In this document: piece after piece, positions 32,976-44,504 of the stretch
How positions within the stretch are numbered: the first letter of the stretch is position 1
Layout of the letters: every line of letters begins with the position of its first letter
NCBI RefSeq assembly: GCF_012273895.1
Contig: NC_052104.1
Coordinates: 7,440,001 to 7,504,000, forward strand
DNA length: 64,000 nt
Direction: 5' to 3'
Source: Zerene cesonia
Taxonomy: Eukaryota; Arthropoda; Insecta; Lepidoptera; Pieridae
Notes under the pieces: model-generated
The model's database searches: none
Told to the model about the DNA's origin: nothing
What the model saw: the letters and a program-made list of their open reading frames with translations, nothing else
Position numbers and translations under genes: made by a program

Positions 32976-33660
32976 TGATTAATCCTCACTTTTTTTAAGT
33001 GTGCATGTGTGGTTCTTTATTTATTGGCTCGTTACCATGGAGCGATTTTGTAGTCTTTCTTTTGTGTCTGAAGATGATTTGGAGGCTAATGAGTGATGCA
33101 TTGCCCACGCGAGCGAAGCCGCGGTTGACATAGTAATTGCCACTATTGACATACTTTAATTATGTGTTCACAAAATATAAGATAGTCTAACAGATTATCA
33201 GCAATCTTATCAATTGTATGGTATGCCTCGTTTATATGAATGAATGACGTAATGTTGTTGTTTGATCTTCAATTATCAACTGATTTTAACAAAATCATGA
33301 AATTGTTGTTTGTTCTCGGTGCTTGACAATACATACAAGTAATTATGTGAATTATTGTAATTTATTGCAATAATATAGGCTATACAATTTGTACCTATTT
33401 ATAAGAATATGTTACTTAGTGCAGTCTGATATTAAAGTTATTTTATAAAGTTTAGAAAATAAACATTTTTATATAGTATAAAAGACTTGTATGGAATTTT
33501 AGTCACTACAATAAAACGACATAACATAACAGGATAATAAAACGAAATATCTATTTTTATTACTAAGCAAGGGACCTGACACTTAAGCGTTGTCGAATAG
33601 TTTATATCCAAGGGACTTATGCATCAAATACATATATTATAAAATCACCTATGTTGACAG
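32976..33660. other. Intron/intergenic with a repeat scrap
   Basis: About 33100-33140 holds 'gcgagcgaagccgcggttga', a scrap of a dispersed repeat. The rest is featureless. Confidence 0.4.
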
Positions 33661-33851
33661 TTATATACAGCAAGACGAAAGCCGGTAACCCTGTCCTGAC
33701 TATAAATAAACATCGCTTCAACAGAGAGACGCAAATCGACATAAAGGAGATCTGGAGATGTGTAAAGAGGAACAGTGGCTGCAGAGCAAGGATTTGGACA
33801 ATATCCCGGAATATAGTAAAGTTCCTGCACGTGCATAATCACGAAGATTAA
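33661..33851 (+). CDS. mod(mdg4): Alternative terminal exon, FLYWCH zinc finger 30
   Basis: Sixty-two codons after acceptor 'cacctatgttgacag', phase bases 'tt'. It reads 'IYSKTKAGNPVLTINKHRFN', W-R-C-V-K-R-N-S-G-C-R-A-R-I-W-T-I and 'VHNHED'. A nearby AG ten bases in (33670) would remove the first strand. The AG at 33660 agrees with the common phase. The pyrimidine tract is weak. Confidence 0.87.
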
Positions 33852-33934
33852 ATATTTATGTAATATACTAGACAGAAGCATCCCCACCCCGAGTTGACTT
33901 GTGATGTCATGTTATAATCAGAATCCTAATCATA

Positions 33935-34210
33935 AGAATGCAGCGAGAGTCGAGCACGCTTCGACTCGAATTAGGCCCGATCGCACTGGGCAAAGTACTA
34001 CACCTCTACAGAAAATTGGCGTGAAATAGTAACAAGTTTCTGTGTTTCGCTGAGTGAGTGGGGAACTGGTCCGTATCCTTTTCTTAACTCTACCCATTCC
34101 CGTCGCCAATCCTTGCCCTGTCCTTTACCCCAACGCGTTTCCAGACCGTAGTGATCGCTTACCATGATGTGTACCACCAGCTCATTTGCCCGCTATTACA
34201 TAAAAAAAAA
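33935..34210 (+). repeat. Interspersed repeat (family C)
   Basis: It contains 'gaggaactggtccgtatcct'-like wording around 34059-34079, 'gtgatcgcttaccatgatgt' and ends 'gctattacataaaaaaaaa'. It shares its 3' end with 19440-19612. Confidence 0.6.
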
Positions 34211-35361
34211 TTACGAATTCAAAGTAATATTAGAATAGATTTAAGTAGAGATGCCTAATGCTATTTGAGTTACATAAGACTATTTCTTATTAAAACCCCA
34301 CGCCCCACTGTATTATATATTCACATTAAATTCTTGATGTCAGTATTGCAGGAAACTGTGTCACGAGTAGTTATTATTTATTTATTATTATATTATTATT
34401 ATTATTATGTCGAAGTATCCATTTGTTTACTACGAATGTTATAGTGATATCGAATCTCTTATGTGCAAGCTACAATGTTTTATTTTATTGTTAAATATCC
34501 AATGGTAACATTTCAAAATTGGCCTGTGAACTATTAAGAGGTTATTCGTTTATAAATTTTATGTGAAGTTAAGAAATGATAATTAATAAAAACACCGCAT
34601 TGCATGATATAAGAATAATAACTCTGTTTCCTTAGAACAAGTTAATGTTAATCCTATTAAATAATTCTACTACTGTTAAATAAATTCATAACTTTTATGT
34701 CGCGAAATTTGTTTTAAAGCATATACTTATGTATTATTATTAATTTCCTCTTGTAAATAAACAATATCGGCTTTAGATATATATTGTAAACTTTAAAAAT
34801 ATATGTAAGACAAACTGTTTTTAACTAACTAAATTGTAATTGCTATAAATTGTAAATTTTAAAATGTCAAAAAATGTATGTGTGTATGAAATAAATAAAT
34901 GTAAATGTAATTAATAAATGTAATTCTAATTCTAATTCTAATATATGTACCTACTGTTCTTTCGAATGTTAAAAAAGGCCATTCTAAACGAGTGGTGTCC
35001 TTTTTAATGTTTTCATGCTTCAGATACGCTATGTCACACATCTTTGTTAAAATTATGATATAAATCTTATTTATAAACTTACTGTGTCACATGCCATGAA
35101 AATAAATGTCTTTTATCTCATTCTTTCTTCTTTCAAATCTAAAATGAAGTGATACTCAAAATTTTGCATTAGTTAAAACTAGTTTATCATGCCAGTAGTA
35201 ATAGATAAAACAGCAGGTATTAAAATACCGAAATATAAATAGTATAAAATACAATTTTATACACAAATACAAATTTGGTCCTAAAAAATATTAAGTTCGA
35301 CCTTATGAAGCTACTTATATAAGAAATTTAGGGTTTAAAGTGACATAGGTCATGTGTTCAG
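34211..35361. other. Intron/intergenic with short simple repeats
   Basis: A (ta/tat)n-rich patch lies near 34380-34405 and about four 'taattc' units at 34918-34942. No coding. Confidence 0.45.
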
Positions 35362-35565
35362 TTGCGGTTTCGTATGCCATGCAACAAATCTGGTAAAGAG
35401 GTCGCTATAGTAGACGGGTATACGTTTTACTGTCATCAGAAGCATAGCTGCAGTCAAATTTGGAGGTGCACTGACGGCTGGAATTGTAAAAGCAGATTCA
35501 TACTTACTGGCGATGGACAAATAGTAAACAGAGTATTTCTAAAACATCACCACGGGAAACCTTGA
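35362..35565 (+). CDS. mod(mdg4): FLYWCH exon 31 with broken splice phase; probably degenerating (subfamily I)
   Basis: The finger is complete: 'CNKSGKEVAIVDGYTFYCHQ', W-R-C-T-D-G-W-N-C-K-S-R-F and 'KHHHGKP'. However, the only nearby acceptor ('catgtgttcag', ending 35361) puts it in phase 0, whereas every other exon needs two leading bases. Using those two bases here leads to a stop within eleven codons. No AG in the open stretch restores the phase. Its relatives at 35956, 36913 and 59100 continue P-(A/P)-R/K-Y, while this one has TGA where 59100 has CGA. Either it uses a different upstream splice phase or it is dying at both ends. Confidence 0.6.
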   Translation: MRFRMPCNKSGKEVAIVDGYTFYCHQKHSCSQIWRCTDGWNCKSRFILTGDGQIVNRVFLKHHHGKP

Positions 35566-35955
35566 TATTTCTATATTATTATGAAGTTTTAGCTTTTTTA
35601 GCCAGTGTTTTTATTGATAAATAATTAATGCATTTAAGTTTTATGTTTGATGTAGCTAGCGCGAGAGACCAATAAGTTTACTTTGCTTTGTCTGTACAAT
35701 CCAGGGTATTATAGTTCTATTATAAATTTTCCTTCAATTTTATTGTACGTTATAATTGATTATGAAAATATTTCTGATTATTTACAATCACACAGTGCTT
35801 GCACGAAGTTTGATTTTAAAGTCCTCTTTAAATAAATAAAAATTCATTAAGTATATTGTTAAGTTCATTAAGAATTTTTGATTACTCACCAATCTATAAA
35901 AGCAAAACAAAAGGCGTACACGTTACTTGTATTAAAAAGAATCTTTTCTTTTCAG
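35566..35955. other. Intron/intergenic, no recognised feature
   Basis: AT-rich sequence ending in the strong acceptor 'atcttttcttttcag'. Confidence 0.5.
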
Positions 35956-36188
35956 TTGTCTTCGTCAAGCGGAACACAGGAAAGAGGATAGCACTGATAG
36001 ACAACTACACATTCTCGTTTCAAAGAAAGCTCGCTGATAAAGAGCGTTGGATCTGTTCGAGGGGGGCCAAGATATGTCGGGCGCGGTTCTTTGTGGATGA
36101 GAAGCGTCGGTTACACAAAGCTATGTTGGAGCACAACCATTCGCCAGCGCGGTACATCATCAAGAACGGGTTTTATTATAAACTGTGA
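35956..36188 (+). CDS. mod(mdg4): Alternative terminal exon, FLYWCH zinc finger 32 (subfamily I)
   Basis: Seventy-six codons after acceptor 'cttttcttttcag', phase bases 'tt'. It reads 'VFVKRNTGKRIALIDNYTF', W-I-C-S-R-G-A-K-I-C-R-A-R-F-F-V-D-E, 'LEHNHSP' and the tail 'ARYIIKNGFYYKL'. The second half of the finger is one residue longer than in other families because of an extra turn after R-F, as in all subfamily I exons. Confidence 0.92.
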
Positions 36189-36244
36189 AGGCGTGCGGAC
36201 TTGTGTTTTATTTATAGACCATTTTTATACTTGGGAAATCTTGC

Positions 36245-36425
36245 ATATACTTATTACCCACGGCCCCCGGGGAAAGGAGCCGTGGGTTATGTCGGATTCC
36301 TGCCGACTAAACCCCACTGTGTTCCGTCGAGCCGCATAAGTAAAGGAGCCACGGGTACTAGTTGGATTCGACCGCGACCCCCTCAGCTTTTATTTATTGA
36401 CCTGGGTTCAGAGCCTAAATCGCAT
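36245..36425 (+). repeat. Interspersed repeat fragment, GC-rich
   Basis: It reads 'cccacggcccccggggaaag', 'aaaccccactgtgttccgtc' and 'agttggattcgaccgcgac'. The GC content contrasts sharply with the surroundings. I recall similar wording as a repeat in moth genomes but cannot name it. Confidence 0.5.
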
Positions 36426-36912
36426 CTATACGTTCACATTGACTAATTAGAGTAATATTTATACTTATCAGAGAAACCTCAGATATTATAACGAATACAA
36501 ACTGATGATGCTTTATCCTGAGCTGTAAGACTAATTGCTCATAATGTAATATTTTTTATTGTTTGTTGATATTGATTGACATAAAAAATTCTTTATCTAT
36601 ACTGAGCAAAAGTTTTGTAAAAATATTCTTTATGTTCAAATAATATATATTATAATCTTAAACTTAATAAGTGTGCTTTAATTCGTCATCGGACTGCCTA
36701 TAGTCGGTAAGGTAAATAAACTCATAAGTAATGTATGAACAATAGGTTGTTCATACCTTACTTGTGAGTACCTTAATTGTCATATATCATAGTCATATAT
36801 ATTATTAAAACTAATCATACAGTAACTGTTGACCAAAGCTAGTACCACGTATATTTAGCCGATTTGTTTCAAACCGAACTCTATTGTAATACAACTAAAA
36901 CTGCTTTTCCAG
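36426..36912. other. Intron/intergenic with a long imperfect hairpin
   Basis: Arms at about 36708-36742 and 36747-36775 ('tatgaacaa' / 'ttgttcata' at the tip, then 'aagta'/'tact' and 'aaggta'/'tacctt' further out) form an imperfect fold-back of about 70 bases. Confidence 0.5.
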
Positions 36913-37154
36913 TAACATTCGTGCGAAAGGTATCAGGCAATCGAATAGCGATCATTAACGGTTACACGTTCTTTTGTCACAAGAAACAAGCGAAGACGGA
37001 CCTCTGGAGTTGCACTATGGGTTGGAGCTGTGGTTCTCGGTTCTCATTAAGCAAAGACAATGAGAAAATCTCCCGAGCTTTTTTGGACCACAACCACGAA
37101 CCGCCTAAATATTATATTAAGAACGGGGTTTTATTTAAGATTTTTAAACAATAA
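36913..37154 (+). CDS. mod(mdg4): Alternative terminal exon, FLYWCH zinc finger 33 (subfamily I)
   Basis: Seventy-nine codons after acceptor 'actgcttttccag', phase bases 'ta'. It reads 'TFVRKVSGNRIAIINGYTFF', W-S-C-T-M-G-W-S-C-G-S-R-F-S-L, 'LDHNHEPP' and the tail 'KYYIKNGVLFKIFKQ'. There are five residues between the cysteines. 'GW-x-C-x-SRF' is shared with 35362 and 59100. Confidence 0.92.
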
Positions 37155-38592
37155 ACATATCCTCTTTTAAACTAACAACTGATCTTGATGTAATTTCCAC
37201 TATTACCGTACCGTTCTCCAATAATTCATACAGTCATTCAACGAAGACGTTTAGACAGGACAATCGTGCGGAACAAGGGGTGAGACGCGGTAATACGACC
37301 CCGAGTTACATGCGCCATGTTCTTAGCAGCTCGGGACATTATTAAGGGCTGACGAGCGCATGTTTTAATGTTTGTACGTATCTTATATGGCTATGATTAA
37401 AAGAAAAACTCCTATTGAGTTGTGACAACCGCGACATTGTCTAGACGTTTTCGGCTTTTACAACGAGGTTAAAAGCTTTGTAATTCAGCATGCTTTATAC
37501 TGAGGTTATACATTATAATTGTTTAGATATAGTTATGGCAATTATCCGTGAAATATATATGTGCTTTATGTGTCATTGTTCAATAACATCGCAATAGTTG
37601 AATGTTATTAAAATAAAGTGCAGTTTGTGACAGTTATGCAAACTTAGAGTTAGAATAATGAATTCCGATATAAATCATCACGGGTCAAAATACACTTTTA
37701 GTTGTATAAACACAAATACAAATTAAAATAAGTAATAATAATCTTACAAACATGTATCCATTAATACCATAATATCTCAATAAACATAGATTATAAGACA
37801 TTGCAAATTTAACTATAGTTGCAACCTGAATACCTACTTCTACTAGCAAATATCTACGAGACAACAAATATTTTGTTTCCACTAAACCGATAGAAGGTAA
37901 AATTTGACATCATTTTTAAAAAGAAACAAACTCACATCGCTAGATTAATTTGGGAGCTAATACAGATATACATACGGGTTATAAACTACGGTAAAAGGTG
38001 AAAACTTTAATATTTGTTCTCATTATTTATGGTTGTAAAATTATATAAGTAATTTATTATAATATTGAGAAAATTAAATGAAATAAAAAAACAACTGAAT
38101 TTTTTTATTTATTTGTATTAATCTTAATCATATTGTTCAATGGCTTTACATGTAACTTGATAAGGTAATATTTTTATGAATACACAGAGACTTAGAATTA
38201 CAATCAATTTCCCAGGCTACAAATCAATGGTAAACTGATTTTATCACATGTACTTGTAAAATTGACATAAATTTTTAGGGGTTGTAATTTGAAAATATTG
38301 AGAATGGTGGAGAAATTTGATTTCTTATTAGTACCTATTTCATAATTTACGTAACTGTTAAACTTGACATTTGAAATACTCATTGATTCTAAATTGTCGA
38401 CAAATTACATCATATAGAAACATTATTTAATGTTTTTCTTACAAATTCAAAACCTGTCGCCAATTAAAATTTCTGAACTCAGAAAGATTAAAGTTTATGT
38501 GTTCATCATGTAATTCACAGTTTTGCGCAAGAATTCTTATCTATGCCTTTATATATACAATACGTACATACATTTTATGCCATTATTTTCAG
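37155..38592. other. Intron/intergenic, 1.4 kb, no recognised feature
   Basis: A GC-richer patch at 37230-37345 ('ggggtgagacgcggtaatac') may be an old repeat. No coding was seen. Confidence 0.45.
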
Positions 38593-38789
38593 GCTATGAA
38601 TTCATATCCCGGGGTGCAAGAGGCTACGCTATACGGATTGGATCAAATACATTCTCGAGAAGTTATTGCAGTGATTTCGGCAGAAGCATTTGGTATTGCT
38701 CAAAGCGTAAGCGACAGCAATGCAAAGTTAGGCTCAAAATGTTTAACGATGATATACTGGACATTGTGGGCCAACATAACCATGGCTAG
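38593..38789 (+). CDS. mod(mdg4): Alternative terminal exon, FLYWCH zinc finger 34 (subfamily J)
   Basis: Sixty-four codons after acceptor 'gccattattttcag', phase bases 'gc'. It reads 'YEFISRGARGYAIRIGSNTF', W-Y-C-S-K-R-K-R-Q-Q-C-K-V-R-L-K-M-F and 'QHNHG'. It is the paralogue of 16488. Another long open frame on the same strand here is a shadow. Confidence 0.92.
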
Positions 38790-39024
38790 AATCACAACAT
38801 TGCTCAGCCGTATGGAATAGGGTCGCTTTTCGCCTGTATCTGTCTGTTTCTACGGTCTCCTTTCAACTACGCAACGGAACTTGATGTAGTTTACTGTTAG
38901 ACATTTGAAAAAGTTCACATAGGCTTTAATTATTACTAGTTGTGCTGTTCCAAACCATCAAGCGATATGAAATACACTTAAGGACCTATTCTTAAATTAC
39001 GAATATAGGTACACTAAAATTTCA
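38790..39024. other. Intron/intergenic, no recognised feature
   Basis: Nothing is supported. Confidence 0.45.
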
Positions 39025-39189
39025 TAAAAATAGACAGTCCGATTCCGGGATAAAACTGTCCTATGTACCTTATGAAGTCCTACACTATATATGTACCAAA
39101 TTTCATACAAATCAATTGAGTGGTTTGGGCGTCAAGAAGAGACAAACAGACAGGCTGGGTTTCTTTCGCATTTATAATATTAAGTAGGA
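39025..39189 (+). repeat. Interspersed repeat related to family A
   Basis: It has 'agtccgattccgggataaaa', 'gtaccaaatttcat' and ends 'gcatttataatattaagtag', the same order of blocks as 26251-26460 but diverged. Confidence 0.65.
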
Positions 39190-39380
39190 ACAATCATGTA
39201 ACATCCTCATCCTGATATTATTATAATATGTGTTTATAAATATGTAAACTGGACTTTTTAATTTACATATGCTGCCTATGCTTAAGATATGCTCTAATTA
39301 ACTTGCTTTTTCGACGCAATGGAAACTATACAAAAGCGAGATTAAATCTACATATTTATTAATACAAGTTTTACTTACAG

Positions 39381-39586
39381 CGGTAATGATTATGTCCCGA
39401 CGCGGTAAGGTTAACATAAAAATCGGCGATTATACATACTACATGCGTTCGAAGCCTGGCGCAGGGAAGGACAGGTGGTGCTGCACTGGCAACAAGTACT
39501 GTAAAGCAGCAGTGTATACCGTGGAAAACGAAGTGATCGCTATGCACAATGAACACAACCACGGCCCGTCTAACTTGACTAAATAG
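39381..39586 (+). CDS. mod(mdg4): Alternative terminal exon, FLYWCH zinc finger 35 (subfamily K)
   Basis: Sixty-seven codons after acceptor 'agttttacttacag', phase bases 'cg'. It reads 'VMIMSRRGKVNIKIGDYTYY', W-C-C-T-G-N-K-Y-C-K-A-A-V-Y-T-V-E-N-E-V-I and 'EHNHGPSNLTK'. N-K-Y-C-K-A-A-V-Y-T is identical in 18350. It sits just after a subfamily J exon, as 18350 does after 16488. Confidence 0.92.
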
Positions 39587-40529
39587 TACTTAACCGACTC
39601 ACAATATTAAGAAATGTAATTGTTAAAACGATATACTCCACTAACTTTTAGCTTTATATTATTGATATGATTTACTAGCATTCAAGGGAATATCTTTATT
39701 TACATACCACACTTGATGTATTATGATTTTTTTGTTATTTTTTTATTTATTTCGACGTATGATGACTTATTTAATTTTGGTGATGGTGTCACTCATATAA
39801 CTATAACGAATCCATTGCCGCCTCTATTATATAAATACCACAAGCCGTTTAGACTCTAGGTCGTGCCAAAGAGATATACATACATAATTTACTCGAAAAA
39901 ACAAAAAGTGTCGCAGTCGGGTAAATGTTGTACAAGCAAGTAGAAATTGCTAGAACTTTCCGTGAATTATATAGAAATGGAATATGCGTTTGATAATAAG
40001 GGTAATAAACTTTATTGTACTCATACAAAAATATATAAATACAGTATATTCTTGGAAGCGATTTCTTCCAGACAACCAGCAAGTATAGGAAAGATGCAAA
40101 ATGGTGACGCATATAATAGAATATTTACTACGTTAATTAAATAAAACATTACGTATAAAGACATAAAATAGTAAACTACAAGTTCTCTTTAAACAACAAA
40201 ATGGCTTTGAACTCTTGCGCACGCGATATTTCGTTATATTTCACACGTTTCACATAAAATGCCATTAAAAAAGTGATTGAAAATACATGCCAAAAATGTT
40301 TTCATATAAATATATTACAACTAGTTAAGCTTTAACTTATATTAAAATTTATATGTTATCGTAAAATTAACTAGTTTTAAATTTTCTAATTTAAATAGAT
40401 ATTTTAAAGATTATTCAAATAAAATTGTTCTCGAAAATGTTTATAATCCTTTTCACTTCCAACAACAGTTAATTCTTCAAACTTCATCATTAATTTGAAA
40501 ACATGTCCTTAATGTTACGATTATTGCAG
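39587..40529. other. Intron/intergenic; one ambiguous open frame
   Basis: An open frame at about 39947-40144 contains 'DNKGNKLYCTHTKIYKYSIF', which loosely resembles the first strand of subfamily A fingers, but there is no WxC or HxH. It is either chance or a very old relic. Confidence 0.3.
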
Positions 40530-40786
40530 TCGAATTCGTCATGTCCCAAAAGGGGAAAGCTCTCCTCAAGCTCAACGGTTATACGTACTCCCTAAAGAGC
40601 GGAACGGAGTTCAGGAAGAAGAATCGATGGGTCTGTTCCACCCATCAGGTGAGGAGGTGCCCAGGAGTACTGCTTGTAACAAAGGGGAAGATAGTCGGGA
40701 GGAATGAGAATCACAACCATCCGCCGAAGTGCAAAGAACAGATCCCTTTTACGGATAAACCGCCTTGGTTATTGAAAAATAGCTAA
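40530..40786 (+). CDS. mod(mdg4): Alternative terminal exon, FLYWCH zinc finger 36 (subfamily N)
   Basis: Eighty-four codons after acceptor 'acgattattgcag', phase bases 'tc'. It reads 'EFVMSQKGKALLKLNGYTYS', W-V-C-S-T-H-Q-V-R-R-C-P-G-V and 'NHNHPP', then a tail of about 20 residues with 'CKEQIPFTDKPPWLL'. The usual (K/R)-A after the second Cys is P-G here. Confidence 0.9.
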
Positions 40787-41833
40787 TTGCGGTTTGTGTG
40801 ATACTTTCCGTTTTGGTTGGGTTATAATGAACGTATTGATAACAACGCCATCTATTGGTGAAAAACGAAGATATAATTCGTAATTGGCCTTATTGGATTT
40901 TATTATAAGATATCCTGAGTAAGCATTATTTGTCTTCGACATGAAATTCTTTACCCTCTTCACTTTGTACAACGACATCATCATGTAATAATGGGGCTTA
41001 CTCTTGTATAAATCTAGTTTCCGTTATGTACAAAGAAGGTTCTATTTTTATATATAAAATTAATTAATTTCGTAACGATTATCGTAATCTTAATTGAGTG
41101 TATGTTCAAAAAATAAAATGGACAGTACTAAAAGCACGGTAAGATTTATGTACGTCATGTCGTATTGTTATAGTTTCCACCGAATAAATAATGTTTGGTT
41201 ATATATATTTCACGAATTTCTTAATTGATTTTTGAGAAAAAGAAACTTATAAATGAATTTACTCATATTAAAACTAGGTCGATACAGCCCACGTTACGTA
41301 CTGCTAAACTCGTTAAATGGTCCTTCGAGCCGAATTATTCCAGCCACATCCAAAGTTATGTACAATACAGCCAAATAATAGTTACACACTTATATTTAAA
41401 TCGCGCATTGTATTTATGAAAAGCTTCTATATATAATCGTTAAATAGCTTTTTAATTCACTACATAATAATGTATGCGTTATTATTTGTATAAGGTGAGA
41501 TTAAAGAAGCACTTCATTTTGGTTGTTTTATTTTTGTTTACTTTTTTTTATTATTGTCGTTTAGTTTGATTAAATATTTCTTGAATTAATTTATCACTAT
41601 TTCAAAACCTACATCTACATTCTCGAATATCTTCTTAGAAGCATCTTCTCCGTACTTACTCTTCAATACAAACAAATTAATTATATAATACACTATTATG
41701 AGCGATGTTTTGTGCTGCAATTATATCCGTGCCAGAAGCATTGCATATAGATAGATTTTCACATAGAATAAACATTACCAAAGGCTTCTTACTAACAATA
41801 CAGGACAATCCTCATTTTAAACTTAAATTTCAG
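40787..41833. other. Intron/intergenic, no recognised feature
   Basis: AT-rich. An open frame at 41225-41419 has no finger residues and is not called. Confidence 0.45.
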
Positions 41834-42090
41834 TACAATTCGTAAAGTCGAGGACGGGGACGCGTCTGCTGAAACTCTTCGGGTACACCTACTATGGATC
41901 ACAACGGGTGGGGAAAACAAGATGGCGCTGCTCAACGCACCAATGGCGAGGTTGCAACGCCGCAGTTGTCACTATAAATCACCAAATAGTCTACATGTCC
42001 GGTCGCCATACGCATTTTCCAAAAGAACTAATAAGCTTGACAAATCTAAAGGATTCCGTGTGTAAAAATATGTACCATAATTCGTTTTAA
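41834..42090 (+). CDS. mod(mdg4): Alternative terminal exon, FLYWCH zinc finger 37 (subfamily N)
   Basis: Eighty-four codons, the same length as the preceding exon, after acceptor 'ttaaatttcag', phase bases 'ta'. It reads 'QFVKSRTGTRLLKLFGYTYY', W-R-C-S-T-H-Q-W-R-G-C-N-A-A-V-V-T-I and 'RHTHFP', then a tail of about 24 residues. 'CSTHQ' marks the tandem pair with 40530, though the tails have diverged. Confidence 0.92.
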
Positions 42091-42329
42091 CTCTTAACGC
42101 ATTTAGAATTCTGTAAAATAATTAGTTTTGTAGTCGGATGTTTGTTGTAATTTGTAAATTACAGTTTAACTTATTTCTTATTTGTAATTCATTTATTCAA
42201 GACATAACAATAAAATTTAACGATATGGAGTTGATATCGAAATCTTTACTGGTTCTATTTTTAAATCAATGTTATTCTTTACATTCTACTATGTTAATAG
42301 TTATAAATATATGGACAAAGGCGTTTAAT

Positions 42330-42545
42330 CTACTATATAAAAATAAGTCGAGTTTTCCTTCCTGACGCTATAACTCCAGAACGCACCAACCGTTTTCCAC
42401 GGTTTTGCATTCGTTGGAAAGGTCTCGGGCTCCGTGAGGTTTATAGCAAAGAAAATTCAGGAAAATTTTCAACAGAAAAGCGGGAAAATCATTTTTCACA
42501 TACAGCCATCTGGTGGCGAAACGGAGTTCGCCGGGTTTGCTAGTA
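42330..42545 (+). repeat. Interspersed repeat (family D)
   Basis: It reads 'ctactatataaaaataagtc' at the start, 'cctgacgctataactccaga', 'aacgcaccaaccgttttcca', and ends 'gagttcgccgggtttgctag'. There is one copy in this window. The wording is typical of dispersed elements of Lepidoptera. Confidence 0.6.
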
Positions 42546-42877
42546 TTCTATAAAATTCACTGATGTTCATCCATCTCTAATGATACCAGGTAATTGCCTA
42601 ATAGAGAAATAAGTACGCTTCAAATCTTTTATTTAATCAGACTGCACAGATAATTTCATTGCAGTTTATTGAACTTTTACAGATATCTACCCAAAAAAAA
42701 AACAGTAAAAAAATAAAAAAGTATACACCTGATAAAAATGCGATTATGGCTAGAATCTTATACTCATGGCACTATGGTTTGATGAGATTCTGATAATGTT
42801 AGGTAACTACATTCATTGTTTTTTGTTTCAGATGTGTGGGAGTTTTTCAGTTTGAAGGTAATTTACTTATTGACAAT

Positions 42878-43086
42878 TAGCTGCGCCGCGCGGTTTCACC
42901 CGCGTAAGTCCGTATCCCGTAGGAATATCGAGATAAAAATTGCCTATATGTTATTTCAGTTGTCCGGCTGTCTTCGTACCTTATATAAATTTAATTGCAA
43001 ATTTCATTGCATTCGGTTCACTAGTTTTGCGTGAAAGAGCAACAAACACACACACATCCTTACAAACTTTCCCATTTATAATATTT
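42878..43086 (+). repeat. Interspersed repeat, near full-length (family A)
   Basis: It starts 'tagctgcgccgcgcggtttc' and ends 'ccatttataatattta', and is very close to 26251-26460 throughout. Confidence 0.85.
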
Positions 43087-44123
43087 AATTTGGCAATGTT
43101 TAAACTTTTAAATGATTGGACCGATTTTAATGATGACTTTTTTTATTTAAAAGCTGGTGCCTCTCGTAGTCCCATTTAAATTCATAGGTTTTTGTTGAAA
43201 ATACTTATTGACCATCTTTAACCACAATGTTGTGCTTATCGCCCGTGTCTCCTCGAGGCTATATATGAAATCTTAATTTTTGTACAGAGCAATTGAAGTA
43301 TATTCTATAATTGATTACTTCAAACTGTTGGTTCAGGAACATGCTGGTTTCATTTCATTGAACAAATATGGATTGATAATAACGGTATCAGTCCCATATG
43401 AATAAATAACTTATGCATTTTTTTATCAAAGATTTCAAGTGGTGTTTAGGAACAACAATATCACGATTATTATATCATTAATGACATGCCTGCCTTAATT
43501 GAAAATGCTTGCTCTTAAAATAAATAAATTTCAGATCTCGACCTCCCAAGACAAAAGACAAAGTAAGCAAAGGAGGAATTACAAGATTCAAATGGGCCGC
43601 CTAGAAAATTAAGAAAATAAAAAAATTATGTTTTTTTTTTGCTTTTATTGCACTGATTATTTGAGTCCTTTGTCAGACTGTGACTACCGTGATACGTAAA
43701 TACAGGAAAAAATGGGGAACGTCAGAAAAAAGGGGAAGCAACAAAGCTTCTATAGAATAAATTTGCGCGCGCCAAATTCAATCTGCAACAGGCGTTAAAT
43801 AAATGTTGTCTCGATAACCTATTGGTATTTTATTTCTCAGCATTAAAATTTATATTAATATATTGAAGGGACTGCATGAAATTTTATCTCATGCTTACTT
43901 AATTTTATTGTCCAGAAAAAATTAATGTGTTAATTACCTCTTTCTTAACGTTACATGTATGGCATTTTTTTATTCTCTAATTTTATTATTATTTCTTTTT
44001 TTTTCCACTTCTCATTGAAAAATGTACGTTTCTTTAGTCCGTTGTTGGAAACTTTATTCTTCTTGCTAGTTCGCCGTCCAGGTGCCGTTGCAGAAACTTT
44101 ATTAACAAACAAATTATATCCAG
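43087..44123. other. Intron/intergenic; doubtful finger scrap
   Basis: After an acceptor-like 'aataaatttcag' at 43534, an out-of-phase frame reads 'SKGGITRFKWAA' and stops. This is faintly like the loop before a W-x-C but too short to call. Confidence 0.3.
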
Positions 44124-44368
44124 GGCCGCGGTACATGCAATCGGAACGAGGCGCAAAAATATTATATCTGAACGGGTACACCTTCTACAAACACAGAAGC
44201 TACGGATTGAAGTGCAGGTGGTATTGTCGGCAATTCAAGCAGGGATGCAAAGCAAACTTGCATACTTATGAGAATGAAATTATCGCATCGAATAACAACC
44301 ATAATCACCAGGGAGGTTGTTACCCAACTGGCGGCCCTGGGCACGTTAGGGTGGTTGGGCCCCTTTGA
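44124..44368 (+). CDS. mod(mdg4): Alternative terminal exon, FLYWCH zinc finger 38 (subfamily D)
   Basis: Eighty codons after acceptor 'caaattatatccag', phase bases 'gg'. It reads 'PRYMQSERGAKILYLNGYTF', 'GLKCRWYC', R-Q-F-K-Q-G-C-K-A-N-L-H-T-Y and 'NNHNHQGGC', with a Gly/Pro-rich tail that its paralogue at 24738 lacks. The in-frame open sequence upstream of the acceptor is intron read-through. Confidence 0.92.
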
Positions 44369-44504
44369 CATTTTTATATCTCTACGAATACATAATCAGA
44401 GAACAGGAATACAGGATACGTCATATTTTAATAATGATGTCTTAGAATCATGTAGATATCGAGAATACTTAAGTCTGTACCATCACTTATGGATGCATTT
44501 AATT

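Noticed and set aside
38497..38820. 107-codon open frame overlapping the 38593 exon
   Set aside because: Shadow of the finger exon, without zinc ligands.
43535..43615. Possible finger relic after 'aataaatttcag'
   Set aside because: Only 'SKGGITRFKWAA' is suggestive, and no cysteine or histidine ligand is present.
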